DNA of 64,000 nucleotides from DATBLE01 sp036555585. GTDB taxonomy: Bacteria; Actinomycetota; Thermoleophilia; Gaiellales; Gaiellaceae. Shown here piece after piece: positions 56,380-64,000 of this stretch; positions within the stretch are counted from its first letter, which is position 1; each line of letters begins with the position of its first letter. Where the stretch lies: NCBI GenBank assembly GCA_036555585.1, contig DATBLE010000019.1, forward strand, positions 1 to 64,000. Reading direction: 5' to 3'. The notes under the pieces are model-generated. The model worked only from the letters and a program-made list of their open reading frames with translations, was not told the DNA's origin and ran no database searches. A program made the position numbers and the translations under genes.

Positions 56380-56882
56380 ACGAGCTCGCGGCCGCGCGGA
56401 TCGGGACGACGTTCAACCAGTACAGCCGTTCCCGGCTGCGCCGGGAACGGGTAGCGGCGTACCTCGAGGCCAAGCGTGGGGCGACCGTCGTCCTCGTGGG
56501 CGAGGCGGCCGGGTACCGCGGCGCGCGCGTCAGCGGCATTCCCTTCACCTCCGAGCGCCAGCTCACGGGCGTCGGCCCGGCCGAGGCCAGCGCGACCGTG
56601 GTCCACCGCGTCCTCGCCGAGCTCGGAGTCGAGGACGAGATCCTGCTCTGGAACGTCGTGCCCACACATCCGCACGAGCCCGGTCGCCCGTATACGAATC
56701 GGCGGCCGACGCGCGTCGAAGTGCGGGAGTCCTCCCCGTTTCTCCAAGGTGTCGCGCGCGGCCGCCGCCTGATCGCCGTCGGCCGCCTCGCCGCAGCGGT
56801 GACCGGCGCGCCCTACGTCCGCCACCCGGCGCACGGTGGTGCCCGGGCGTTCCGGGCCGGGCTGGTTGAATTGCTGAGGTGA
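56373..56882 (+). CDS. Uracil-DNA glycosylase-superfamily protein
   Basis: About 169 residues. Motif A is VVLVGEAAGYRGARVSGIPF with TSERQL behind it, and ILLWNVVPTHPHEPGRPYTN and RHPAHGGARAFRAGLVELL form the later parts, with a His-containing motif B. This is the pattern of UDG family 4/5-like proteins that remove uracil from DNA, although the catalytic residue set is not certain. No ATG, GTG or TTG precedes the conserved ARIGTTFNQYSRS; CTG 56373 (or 56364), overlapping the nitroreductase stop, is the best start. An 11-bp hairpin at 56426 lies in the gene. Confidence 0.75.
   Translation: MVDELAAARIGTTFNQYSRSRLRRERVAAYLEAKRGATVVLVGEAAGYRGARVSGIPFTSERQLTGVGPAEASATVVHRVLAELGVEDEILLWNVVPTHPHEPGRPYTNRRPTRVEVRESSPFLQGVARGRRLIAVGRLAAAVTGAPYVRHPAHGGARAFRAGLVELLR
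56426..56450. repeat. Tight hairpin inside glycosylase-like gene
   Basis: CCGTTCCCGGC, TGC, GCCGGGAACGG: a perfect 11-bp stem with a 3-base loop, encoding the variable SRSRLRRERVAAY segment. Confidence 0.6.
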
Positions 56883-58093
56883 GCGTCTACCCCGTCCGGC
56901 GGAACACGCTCCTCCTCTCTGCGACGCTCACCTGTCTCTCCGGGACGATCCAGCTGGTCGTCGCGGTCGCCACCACCACCCTCGTCGTGGTCACCGGGAT
57001 CGAAGGCATCCTGGGCCTCGGGCCCGCGATCTTCCTCACCGCCGGCGCGCTCGCCGCCTTCCCGGCGGGGCGGCTGATGGATCGTCACGGCCGGATCCCC
57101 GTCCTCGCCGCGGGCTGCCTGGTCGGGGTGGCCGGCACGTCGACGACCGGTCTCGGCTGCCTCTGGGACTCGGCGCCGGTCGTGATCGCCGGCTTCGCGA
57201 TCGTGGGGCTCGCCAACGGCACGGTCCTGCTCGCGCGCGCCGCAGCCGCGGACATGGTCCCGGCCGAGCGCAGGCCGCGTCAGATCTCGGTCGTACTCTT
57301 CGGCGCGGTGGCCGGAGCGATCCTCGGCCCGTTCGTGTTCGGCCCGCTGTTCGCGGGGCGGCACCTCGACGCCCACGGCCTCGTCGTCCCCTGGCTCGCC
57401 GCGGGCGGCTTCATGATCGTCGCCCTCGCGCTCGTACTGCTCGTCCGGCCCGATCCGCAGGTGATCGCGCGCGAGCTCGCGCCGCCGGGGGACGCTCCGT
57501 CGGCGCATGCGCCGATCGGCCAGATCCTGCGCCGCCCCGGGGTGGGCACCGCGCTCGTCGCCTCGGTGGCGAGCTTCGCGACGATGGCGGCCGTGATGAA
57601 CCTGACCGGCTACGTGATGGTCGGCCACGGTCACCACCAGAAGGACGTCTTCCCCGTGATCAGCGCGCACATCGTCGGCATGTACGGCCTCGTCCTCGTC
57701 GTCGGCGACCTGATCGAGCGGATCGGCAGGCGCGAGTCGCTCGTCGCCGGCCTGGGGATCATGGGCGTCTCGACGATCAGCCTCGTCTGGGTCGCGAGCA
57801 ACTTCGCCACCGGCGTCGCCCTCTTCGGGCTCGGGCTCGGCTGGAGCCTGTCGTACGTGGCGGCGACGACCACGCTGGTCGACCTCGCCGGGCCGGCCGA
57901 GCGCGCGCAGCTCGTCGGCTTCGGCGACCTCGTCTCCGGTCTGACCGCCGCGTCGCTCGCGCTGCTCGGCGGGCTCGCCTACAGCGAGCAGGGCGTCGAG
58001 ACGCTCGCGATCGGCGCCACCGCCGCCGTGCTCGTGCCCGCCCTCTGGCTGACCCTGGCGCCGCGGGCGCGCAGCGCCCTCGAGGCGGCCTAG
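56879..58093 (+). CDS. MFS transporter
   Basis: 404 residues with about twelve membrane helices. The loop 2-3 signature is AAFPAGRLMDRHGRIPVLAA and a related ERIGRRESLVAGLGIMG lies in the second half. A central basic loop (PDPQVIARELAPPGDAPSAH) separates the halves. A His-rich loop, MVGHGHHQKDVFP, is notable and might touch a metal or be exposed. Substrate unknown; a drug or metabolite exporter is typical for this layout. GTG 56879 overlaps the upstream stop by 4 bases (GTGA). Confidence 0.88.
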   Translation: MSVYPVRRNTLLLSATLTCLSGTIQLVVAVATTTLVVVTGIEGILGLGPAIFLTAGALAAFPAGRLMDRHGRIPVLAAGCLVGVAGTSTTGLGCLWDSAPVVIAGFAIVGLANGTVLLARAAAADMVPAERRPRQISVVLFGAVAGAILGPFVFGPLFAGRHLDAHGLVVPWLAAGGFMIVALALVLLVRPDPQVIARELAPPGDAPSAHAPIGQILRRPGVGTALVASVASFATMAAVMNLTGYVMVGHGHHQKDVFPVISAHIVGMYGLVLVVGDLIERIGRRESLVAGLGIMGVSTISLVWVASNFATGVALFGLGLGWSLSYVAATTTLVDLAGPAERAQLVGFGDLVSGLTAASLALLGGLAYSEQGVETLAIGATAAVLVPALWLTLAPRARSALEAA

Positions 58094-58112
58094 CCGGAGG
58101 CCGCTCAGCTGC

Positions 58113-58150
58113 TACCATTCCGCCCCGGCGCACGAGGTGCGCCGCTTTTT
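58113..58150 (+). promoter_or_regulatory. Promoter and hairpin leader of rplM-rpsI
   Basis: TACCAT (58113-58118) is a likely -10; transcription would start near 58125. CGGCGCAC (58126-58133) and GTGCGCCG (58137-58144) then form an 8-bp stem at the very 5' end of the mRNA, followed by CTTTTT. This may be an autoregulatory r-protein leader or a terminator for the upstream MFS gene. Confidence 0.55.
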
Positions 58151-58153
58151 CGC

Positions 58154-58609
58154 ATGCAGAAGGCGCTCTTGACCCAGAAGACCTGGAACGCGAAGCCCGG
58201 CGAGATCAACCGCCGCTGGTACCTCGTCGACGCCGAAGGGCAGACGCTCGGCCGTCTCGCCACGCGCATCGCGGACACGCTCCGCGGCAAGGGGAAGCCG
58301 GAGTACACCCCGCACGTCGACACGGGCGATTTCGTCGTCGTCAACGCGGAGAAGATCCGGGTGACGGGCAACAAGCTCGACCAGAAGCTCTACTACCGCC
58401 ACTCCGGCTATCCGGGGGGCCTGCGCAGCCGGACGCTGCGTGCGCAGCTCGAGCGGCGGCCGACCGAGGTGATCCGCAAGGCGGTCAAGGGCATGCTCCC
58501 GAAGAACAAGCTGGCGAATGCGCAGATCGGCAAGCTGAAGATCTACGCCGGGCCCGAGCATCCCCATTCCGCCCAGAGCCCCGAGCCGCTGCAGCTGGAG
58601 AATCGGTGA
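58154..58609 (+). CDS. rplM: 50S ribosomal protein L13
   Basis: 151 residues, standard length. TWNAKPGEINRRWYLVDAEG, TLGRLATRIADTLRGKGKPE, YTPHVDTGDFVVVNAEKIRV, YYRHSGYPGGLRSRTLRAQL and AVKGMLPKNKLANAQIGKLK are the universal L13 segments. It is an early-assembly protein of the large subunit. rpsI overlaps its stop by 4 bases, the usual L13-S9 operon. No Shine-Dalgarno precedes ATG 58154; instead a T-run of the leader hairpin is adjacent. Confidence 0.98.
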   Translation: MQKALLTQKTWNAKPGEINRRWYLVDAEGQTLGRLATRIADTLRGKGKPEYTPHVDTGDFVVVNAEKIRVTGNKLDQKLYYRHSGYPGGLRSRTLRAQLERRPTEVIRKAVKGMLPKNKLANAQIGKLKIYAGPEHPHSAQSPEPLQLENR

Positions 58610-59001
58610 GCGAGCTCGCCACCTACCGCGGGACCGGCAAGCGCAAGACCTCGGTCGCGCGGGTGATCCTCCGTCCGGGCGACGGCGCCACGTGGTTCAA
58701 CGGGCGCACGCTCGACGAGTACTTCCCGCGGCTGAGCCACCGCAACCAGGTGATGGCGCCGCTTCGCGTCGCCGGGCTCGAAGGGACATACGACTTGCGC
58801 GTCCGCGTGCACGGGGGCGGCCCGTCCGGCCAGGCAGGCGCCGTCCGCCACGGCGTCGCCCGGGCGCTCGTCGAGGCAGATCCCGAGCTCCGGACCGTGC
58901 TCAAGCGCGAAGGCTTCCTTGCCCGCGACTCCCGGATCGTCGAGCGCAAGAAGGCCGGCCTGCACAAGGCCCGCAAGGCGCCGCAGTTCAGCAAGCGCTA
59001 G
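58606..59001 (+). CDS. rpsI: 30S ribosomal protein S9
   Basis: 131 residues. YRGTGKRKTSVARVILRPGD, WFNGRTLDEYFPRLSHRNQV, VRVHGGGPSGQAGAVRHGVA, RALVEADPELRTVLKREGFL, DSRIVERKKAGLHKARKAPQ and the terminal FSKR that reaches the ribosomal P site are all present. GTG 58606 overlaps the rplM stop (GTGA), so translation is coupled. The glmM start lies 11 bases beyond the stop, with its own -10-like hexamer over this stop codon. Confidence 0.98.
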   Translation: MSELATYRGTGKRKTSVARVILRPGDGATWFNGRTLDEYFPRLSHRNQVMAPLRVAGLEGTYDLRVRVHGGGPSGQAGAVRHGVARALVEADPELRTVLKREGFLARDSRIVERKKAGLHKARKAPQFSKR

Positions 59002-59004
59002 CGT
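58999..59004 (+). promoter_or_regulatory. -10-like TAGCGT before glmM
   Basis: TAGCGT begins in the rpsI stop codon and ends eight bases before GTG 59013. No Shine-Dalgarno. Confidence 0.45.
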
Positions 59005-59012
59005 CCCCCGCC

Positions 59013-60281
59013 GTGGCGCGCCGCTACTTCGGCACCGACGGTGTCAGGGGGATCGTCGGCGAGGAGCTGACGCCGGAGCTCGTCGAGCGGCTCGGACGGG
59101 CGGCCACGCTCTGGGCGGGCGGGGGAGCCGTGTTCATCGGGCGCGACACGCGCGGTACCGGCCCGGAGCTCGAGCGTGCCTTCGCCAGCGGCGTGGCCTC
59201 GGCCGGCGGGCACGCGGTGCTCGCCGGCATCCTGCCCACGCCCGCGGTCGCGCTGCTCGCGCTCGACCTCGGCGCGGTCGTCTCTGCGTCGCACAACCCG
59301 CCCGAGTACAACGGCGTCAAGCTGTTCCGCAAGGACGGCAGCAAGCTCGGGGACGAGGACGAGGTGGCGATCGAGGCGCTGCTCGACGCGCCTCCGCGCG
59401 ATCCGGAGCAGGGCCAGGTCGACAACCTCGAGGTCGCGGTCGACAGCTACCTCGACCTGGTGCTCGAGCGCTTCGGCTCCGACCTGGCCGGCCTGCGCAT
59501 CGGCGTCGACTGCGCGAACGGCGCCTACGCCGCGATCGCTCCGCGGGCGTTCGAGGAGCTGGGGGCCGAGGTGGTCGCGATCGGCGTCCGCCCGGACGGG
59601 ACGAACATCAACGTCGACTGCGGCGCGACCGACCTGCGTGCGCTGCGCGCGCTCGTCCGCGACCGGGGCCTCGACCTCGGTGTCGCCTTCGACGGCGACG
59701 GAGACCGCGTGCTCGCGGTCGACGAGCAGGGCAACGCGCTCGACGGCGACGAGATCGTCGCGGTCCTCGCCCTCGACCTCGCCGTCGAGCTGGTCGCAGT
59801 GACGACCATGACCAACCTCGGCTTCCACCGGCTGATGGGGGAGCACGGCATCCGGGTGGTCGTCACCGACGTGGGCGATCGCTACGTGCTCGAGGCGCTG
59901 AAGCGCGAGGGTGGCCTGCTCGGCGGCGAGCAGTCGGGCCACGTCATCTACCTGGACGGCCACGTCACGGGCGACGGCCTGGCCGCCGGGTTGCTGCTCT
60001 GCGGAGCTCTCCGAGGCCGCTCGCTCTCCGAGGCCGCCTCGATGATGGAGCGCTATCCCCAGGCGAAGGAGAATGTCCGCGTCGCCCGGCGTCAGCTCGG
60101 AGACGGCCTGCTCCGCGAGGTCGAGCGCGTGAACGCGGAGCTCGAGGGCCGGGGGAGGGTGCTGGTGCGGCCCTCCGGGACCGAGCCGGTGATCCGCGTC
60201 CTGGCCGAGGCCGAGACGGACGAGGCAGCCGCTGAGCTCTGTGCTAGCATCACCGCGCTCGTGCAGCAAGAGCTCGGCTGA
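59013..60281 (+). CDS. glmM: Phosphoglucosamine mutase
   Basis: 422 residues, a little under the usual 445. It isomerises glucosamine-6-phosphate to glucosamine-1-phosphate for UDP-GlcNAc synthesis. RRYFGTDGVRGIVGEELTPE at the N-terminus, the phosphoserine loop VVSASHNPPEYNGVKLFRKD, the Mg2+ loop VAFDGDGDRVLAVDEQGN, GGEQSGHVIYLDGHVTGDGL and the phosphate-binding VLVRPSGTEPVIRVLAEAE are intact. The following gene is glmS, which makes its substrate, so the pair is functionally linked. Confidence 0.96.
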   Translation: MARRYFGTDGVRGIVGEELTPELVERLGRAATLWAGGGAVFIGRDTRGTGPELERAFASGVASAGGHAVLAGILPTPAVALLALDLGAVVSASHNPPEYNGVKLFRKDGSKLGDEDEVAIEALLDAPPRDPEQGQVDNLEVAVDSYLDLVLERFGSDLAGLRIGVDCANGAYAAIAPRAFEELGAEVVAIGVRPDGTNINVDCGATDLRALRALVRDRGLDLGVAFDGDGDRVLAVDEQGNALDGDEIVAVLALDLAVELVAVTTMTNLGFHRLMGEHGIRVVVTDVGDRYVLEALKREGGLLGGEQSGHVIYLDGHVTGDGLAAGLLLCGALRGRSLSEAASMMERYPQAKENVRVARRQLGDGLLREVERVNAELEGRGRVLVRPSGTEPVIRVLAEAETDEAAAELCASITALVQQELG

Positions 60282-60373
60282 CCGTCTCGACGCAGGGCCG
60301 GTCGATACGCCGGGCTTTTCGTGTTGGTGGACGTTTCCGGCGGATTCGCCGATAACAAGACAAGGAGCGCCAC

Positions 60374-62200
60374 GTGTGCGGGATCATCGGTTACGTCGGA
60401 CAGCGGGCCTGCAAGCCCCTCCTCGTGCAGGGGCTCGAGCGGCTGGAGTATCGCGGCTACGACTCGGCCGGCCTGGCGCTGCTCGAGCATGACGGCCTCC
60501 ACTACCTCCGCGCGGTCGGCAACCTCCAGAAGCTGAAGCGGGCGTCCGAGTCGAACCGCTCGACGGCGACCACGGGCGTCGGCCACACGCGCTGGGCCAC
60601 GCACGGACGGGTCTCGCTCGCGAACGCGCACCCGCTGACGGGCTGCGACGACGCCGCCCTCTCGATCGTGCTGAACGGAATCGTCGAGAACTACCGCGAG
60701 CTGAAGGACTCCCTCGTCCGCGACGGGCACACGTTCTCCTCCGAGACCGACGCCGAGGCGGTCGCGCACCTGATCGAGCACCACTACGACGGAGACCTCG
60801 TCGATGCCTTCCGGCGCGCGTACGAGCAGCTCGAAGGCCATTTCACGATCGTCGCCGTGCACCGCGACCATCCCGACACGCTCGTCGGTGCGCGTTGCCA
60901 GACCCCGCTCGTGGTGGGTGTCGGCGACGGCGAGATGTTCCTCGCCTCGTCGATCGCGGCCTTCCTCCCCGAGACGCGGCGCGTCCAGTTCATCGACGAC
61001 CACCAGATCGTCGAGCTCCGCCCCGACGGCGCGACCTTCCACACGCTCGACGGCCAGACCGTCGAGTCCGAGGTGAGCGAGATCGACTGGGACGACGAGA
61101 GCGCCGAGAAGGCGGGCTTCGAGACGTTCATGCTCAAGGAGATCTACGAGCAGCCCGAGGCGGTCCGCGAGACGATCGGCGACCGCGTCCGCGGGCATCG
61201 GCTCATCCTCGAGGACCTCGCTCTCACCGAGCTCGAGATCCAGAACCTGCGCCGGATCGTCATCGTCGCCTGCGGCACCGCCTACCACGCCGGCGTCGTC
61301 GGCCGGTACATCCTCGAGGAGTGGGCGCGGGTGCCGGTCGAGCCGGACATCGCCAGCGAGTGGATCTACCGCAACCCGGTGCTGACGAAGGACACGCTCG
61401 TGATCGGCATCTCGCAGTCCGGCGAGACCCGCGACACCGTGAACGCGATGAAGCTCGCCCGCGAGCGTGGCGCCCGCACGCTGGCGATCACCAACCTGAT
61501 GGGGACGCAGATCACGCGGGAGGCCGACGCCGTGCTCTTCACGCGCTGCGGCCTCGAGATCGGCGTCGCCGCCTCGAAGACGTTCACGGCGCAGGTGGCG
61601 CTGCTCTCGCTGCTCGCGCTGAAGCTCGCGGAGGTACGCAAGACGCTGCCGCAGGAGCAGCTCGACTTCATCCTCGACCGGCTGCACGAGCTCCCCGACA
61701 AGATGGCCGAGTTCCTCGACGGCGACCATCCGGTCGAGGAGATCGCGCAGCGGTTCTACGAGCGGCCGTTCTTCCTCTACCTGGGCCGGCACATCGGCCT
61801 GCCCGTCGCGCTCGAGGGCGCCCTCAAGCTCAAGGAGATCTCCTACATCCCCACAGAGGCCTACTCGGCCGGCGAGATGAAGCACGGGCCGATCGCGCTG
61901 CTCGAGCCGGGCACGCCGGTGGTCGTGGTCGCGACCGACATCCACGTCTACGACAAGATCGTCTCCAACATCCAGGAGACCCGCGCCCGCGGCGCGAGCG
62001 TGATCGCGATCGCCACCGACGGCAACGAGGACATCCAGCACCACGCGGACGACGTCATCTACGTGCCGAAGACGCCGAACTTCCTCCAGGCGGCGCTCGC
62101 GGTCGTGCCGCTCCAGCTGCTCGCCTACCGGATCGCGCGGCTGCGCGGCCTCAACGTCGACCAGCCCCGGAACCTGGCCAAGACGGTCACGGTCGAGTAG
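60374..62200 (+). CDS. glmS: Glutamine-fructose-6-phosphate aminotransferase (isomerising)
   Basis: 608 residues. It makes glucosamine-6-phosphate. The N-terminal nucleophile Cys2 opens the glutaminase domain (CGIIGYVGQRACKPLLVQGL, then LEYRGYDSAGLALLEHDGL). Two SIS domains follow with IVIVACGTAYHAGVVGRYIL, VIGISQSGETRDTVNAMKLA and TAYSAGEMKHGPIALLEPG-like sequence; the end PRNLAKTVTVE is universal. GTG 60374 follows AAGGAG. The 92-base gap before it shows no glmS ribozyme-like sequence. Confidence 0.97.
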   Translation: MCGIIGYVGQRACKPLLVQGLERLEYRGYDSAGLALLEHDGLHYLRAVGNLQKLKRASESNRSTATTGVGHTRWATHGRVSLANAHPLTGCDDAALSIVLNGIVENYRELKDSLVRDGHTFSSETDAEAVAHLIEHHYDGDLVDAFRRAYEQLEGHFTIVAVHRDHPDTLVGARCQTPLVVGVGDGEMFLASSIAAFLPETRRVQFIDDHQIVELRPDGATFHTLDGQTVESEVSEIDWDDESAEKAGFETFMLKEIYEQPEAVRETIGDRVRGHRLILEDLALTELEIQNLRRIVIVACGTAYHAGVVGRYILEEWARVPVEPDIASEWIYRNPVLTKDTLVIGISQSGETRDTVNAMKLARERGARTLAITNLMGTQITREADAVLFTRCGLEIGVAASKTFTAQVALLSLLALKLAEVRKTLPQEQLDFILDRLHELPDKMAEFLDGDHPVEEIAQRFYERPFFLYLGRHIGLPVALEGALKLKEISYIPTEAYSAGEMKHGPIALLEPGTPVVVVATDIHVYDKIVSNIQETRARGASVIAIATDGNEDIQHHADDVIYVPKTPNFLQAALAVVPLQLLAYRIARLRGLNVDQPRNLAKTVTVE

Positions 62201-62203
62201 GCG

Positions 62204-62229
62204 GGGCGGCGCCCGAGGGGGCGCCGCCC
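62204..62229. terminator. Bidirectional stem-loop between glmS and glycosidase genes
   Basis: GGGCGGCGCCC and GGGCGCCGCCC form a perfect 11-bp stem with loop GAGG, placed between two convergent genes. No T-run on either side. Confidence 0.65.
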
Positions 62230-62238
62230 GACCCGTAC

Positions 62239-63657
62239 CTAGATCGCGCGGAGGAGGATCTCCCGGTCGACGCGGTTGCCGTTGGCGTCGACCGCGGCGA
62301 CCGTGATGTTGTAGTCGTGCTTCTTGACCGTCTTGATGGGCGCTCGGAACGTCACCCACCCGTCGACGCCGAGCACCGAGACCGGCTGGGCCGTCTTCAC
62401 CACCTTGCCCCGGTCGTAGATCGTGATCGTCATGCCGACCTTCGTGCCCGCGCCGGAGCGCGACCAGAGCTCGAGGGCGGCGAACTTGACGGCCGGGTTC
62501 GACGTTCCGCCCTTGACGAAGATCTGCGGGTTCCGCCCGTCGTACTGCGCGGCGAGTGCGCTGAAAGTGGAGTAGGCCGGCTTCTTGCTGCCGTCACGCC
62601 TCACCAGGCCGCTCTGCCACGCGCTGGTCGGATCGTCGCGCAGGATGAACCAGATGAACACCGTCACCTTCGGGTCGGCCGCCACGAAGCGCATCGCCGT
62701 CCGCAGGTACGAGCTTTGCTTGGCGTAGGTGACGCCCTTCGGCTCCTCGGGCTTGGTCTCGTGACCGTATTCGGTCACCCACATGATCACGTTTCGCTTG
62801 AACCAGCGGCCGAGCTCGTGCTCGAAGCGCGGCAGGTTGGCCAGCGTCACGTTCGGCCAGCGTGTATTCGCCAGCGGCCGGCCCGAGATCGAGGTCGGAT
62901 ACGGGTGGTGCGACCAGGCGTCGAAGCGCAGCGCCGGACGCTGCTTCGACAGGAGCTCTGCGAACTTGCCCGGCGACTCCGTTTCCTGCGTCCCCTTCCG
63001 GCCGAGGTAGCGGTCGCGGCCGCGTGCAGAGGTCTCTCCGATCCCGACGAGTGCACGCCTGTTTCCGGCCTTGATCCCTGCGTACGCGGCCCGGTAGATC
63101 TTCGCGTAGATCGCCGGCGCAGTCGCCTGTCCCTTGGAGTTGTACTGCGGCGACAGGAACTGGCCCAGGTTCGACTCGTTCCAGACCGTGTAGTAGCGCA
63201 CGAACGGATAGCCGTTGTAGCGGCCCGAATAGCGCGAGGCGAGCGCCCGGGCGAAGCTCTGGAGAGTGGAGGGACTGGTCGGCGCGAAGTTCTGGCCCTT
63301 GCCGCCGTTCGCCCAGGAGGGCGTTCCCCAGATCGTCAGCATGACCTCCATCCCGTGCAGGCCCGCGTTGCGCACGAACTCGTCGAGATCGTCGAAGCGA
63401 TAGGCCGGATCGAAGGGGTTCGCGCCGTTCGCGGGCTTCGTCTGCGCGATCCTCGACCAGTAGACCGTCGTCCGCACGATCCCTGCGTTCGCCTGCTGGG
63501 CGAGGTCGAACACGTTCAGCCGGTCGTCGCGCCAGCGGAAGCTGGGATCGTCCTGGAAGCCGACCATCATGCGCGGCTGGGCCGACGCGTCGATCGGGAA
63601 GAAGACGGTCGTCGCCAGCGCACAGGCAGCGGCAACGAGGATCAGTCGCAAACGCAT
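62239..63657 (-). CDS. Secreted glycoside hydrolase-like protein (GH5/39-type TIM barrel)
   Basis: 472 residues with a signal peptide (MRLRLILVAAACALATTVFF through residue 26). The barrel (about 30-370) has GIVRTTVYWSRIAQTKPANG, VMLTIWGTPSWANGG, the acid/base VRYYTVWNESNLGQFLSPQ, DAWSHHPYPTS and the nucleophile VIMWVTEYGHET, the two Glu residues of clan A glycosidases. The C-terminal 100 residues (PQIFVKGGTSNPAVKFAALE) form a beta-sandwich that may bind carbohydrate. Substrate unknown. ATG 63657 begins the signal peptide. Convergent with glmS. Confidence 0.85.
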   Translation of the reverse strand: MRLRLILVAAACALATTVFFPIDASAQPRMMVGFQDDPSFRWRDDRLNVFDLAQQANAGIVRTTVYWSRIAQTKPANGANPFDPAYRFDDLDEFVRNAGLHGMEVMLTIWGTPSWANGGKGQNFAPTSPSTLQSFARALASRYSGRYNGYPFVRYYTVWNESNLGQFLSPQYNSKGQATAPAIYAKIYRAAYAGIKAGNRRALVGIGETSARGRDRYLGRKGTQETESPGKFAELLSKQRPALRFDAWSHHPYPTSISGRPLANTRWPNVTLANLPRFEHELGRWFKRNVIMWVTEYGHETKPEEPKGVTYAKQSSYLRTAMRFVAADPKVTVFIWFILRDDPTSAWQSGLVRRDGSKKPAYSTFSALAAQYDGRNPQIFVKGGTSNPAVKFAALELWSRSGAGTKVGMTITIYDRGKVVKTAQPVSVLGVDGWVTFRAPIKTVKKHDYNITVAAVDANGNRVDREILLRAI

Positions 63658-63740
63658 GGGCAGATGCTCCCTTCGGTCGGGAAAGGCTCGGGACAGACTA
63701 GCGACGCGGTTCCCTGGAATCGCCGGTTCTTACACACCCC

Positions 63741-64000
63741 TTACGAGGGTGGCCTGCGCAGGCGCTTGGTCTCCGAACGGCGCCGTTTGTCCTCCAGCCG
63801 CCGCTCCCGGGACGCCGCCGTCGGGGTGGTGGGACGGCGGCGGCGCTCGACGCGCAGCGCCAACCGGAGGGCTTCCACCAGCCGCTCCACCGCCAGCTCG
63901 CGATTCCGCCACTGGCTGCGCTCGTCCTGGGCGACGGCGCGCAGGACCGGGCCGGCGCGGTCGACGACGCGCCGTTTCTGAGCCGGCGTCAGCGCCGACG
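63741..64000 (-). CDS. ArfB-like ribosome rescue factor (5' end cut by window)
   Basis: The C-terminal 86 residues of a peptidyl-tRNA hydrolase of the RF-1/ArfB (YaeJ) type. Reading starts SALTPAQKRRVVDRAGPVLR, continues AVAQDERSQWRNRELAVERL and ends in the basic tail with TPTAASRERRLEDKRRRSET and KRLRRPPS. RSQWRNRE is the family signature; the Arg/Lys-rich tail enters the empty mRNA channel of stalled ribosomes. The GGQ domain lies beyond the right edge. No gene is seen in 63658-63740. Confidence 0.85.
   Translation of the reverse strand, partial: SALTPAQKRRVVDRAGPVLRAVAQDERSQWRNRELAVERLVEALRLALRVERRRRPTTPTAASRERRLEDKRRRSETKRLRRPPS

Noticed and set aside
60282..60373. Possible glmS ribozyme upstream of glmS
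   Set aside because: The 92-base gap is too short and lacks the conserved core.
60895..63981. 1028-residue + strand frame
   Set aside because: Out-of-frame shadow of glmS and antisense to the glycosidase gene.
1..64000. CRISPR array, insertion sequence, integrase or toxin-antitoxin pair
   Set aside because: None seen; the only repeats are short palindromes without regular spacing.

Overview
The window is high-GC DNA with densely packed genes, no tRNA or rRNA gene, no CRISPR array, no insertion sequence and no recognisable phage block. Protein content suggests an actinobacterium, most likely of the class Thermoleophilia (Gaiellales-like). This is an inference from overall protein character (LLM-class F420-type oxidoreductase, DUF6529, PimA-like glycosyltransferase, WYL regulator, FabL-like reductase) and from many GTG starts and TANNNT hexamers 6-9 bases before start codons. 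No marker gene was tested.

Layout. 1-11700: a partial F420-type oxidoreductase, two related small membrane proteins, a CHRD protein, RidA, a DUF6529-cytochrome c fusion, a lytic transglycosylase, a Ni/Co transporter, a DMT exporter, a DUF1684 protein with a decayed partial copy, and a two-component pair followed by a CHAP-type hydrolase. 11700-16200: a signalling island of lower GC with an HD-GYP protein, a MalT-like LuxR regulator, two small LuxR proteins and a possible 25-residue peptide gene. 16286-26200: adenosine deaminase-like protein, glycosyltransferase and flippase-like protein, glycerate kinase, cNMP-binding protein, xseA-xseB, conserved unknowns, a methyltransferase and a FabL-like reductase. 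26217-39318: a long + strand run holding a tyrosine/homogentisate degradation set (hppD, homogentisate dioxygenase, fumarylacetoacetase-like hydrolase, possibly a GST as isomerase), interleaved with bioY, a cation exporter, a MerB-like protein, DNA glycosylase, hydrolases and a nucleoside hydrolase. 39315-46740: WYL regulator, murI-rph-mgtC-rdgB and others. 46737-62200: core metabolism and information genes: pyrE, HU, pyrF, dacA-like, fruK-like, guaB, guaA, rplM-rpsI, glmM and glmS. The right end carries a secreted glycoside hydrolase and the C-terminus of an ArfB-like ribosome rescue factor.

Main discovery candidate. The MerB-like gene at 30253 is interrupted by an in-frame TGA at 30655-30657, exactly where alkylmercury lyase carries its catalytic Cys159. 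Nineteen bases after the TGA begins a GGTC loop on a perfect 7-bp stem, the layout of a bacterial SECIS element. The reading frame then continues with family-like sequence to 30852, where it overlaps the start of the next gene. I read this as a selenocysteine-containing organomercurial-lyase-like enzyme.

Other signals: a dispersed GGGAC...GTCCC hairpin family that runs into gene ends, tight hairpins inside coding sequence, widespread leaderless-type starts, a GC break inside the LuxR gene, and a TATA-centred palindrome beside the candidate peptide gene.
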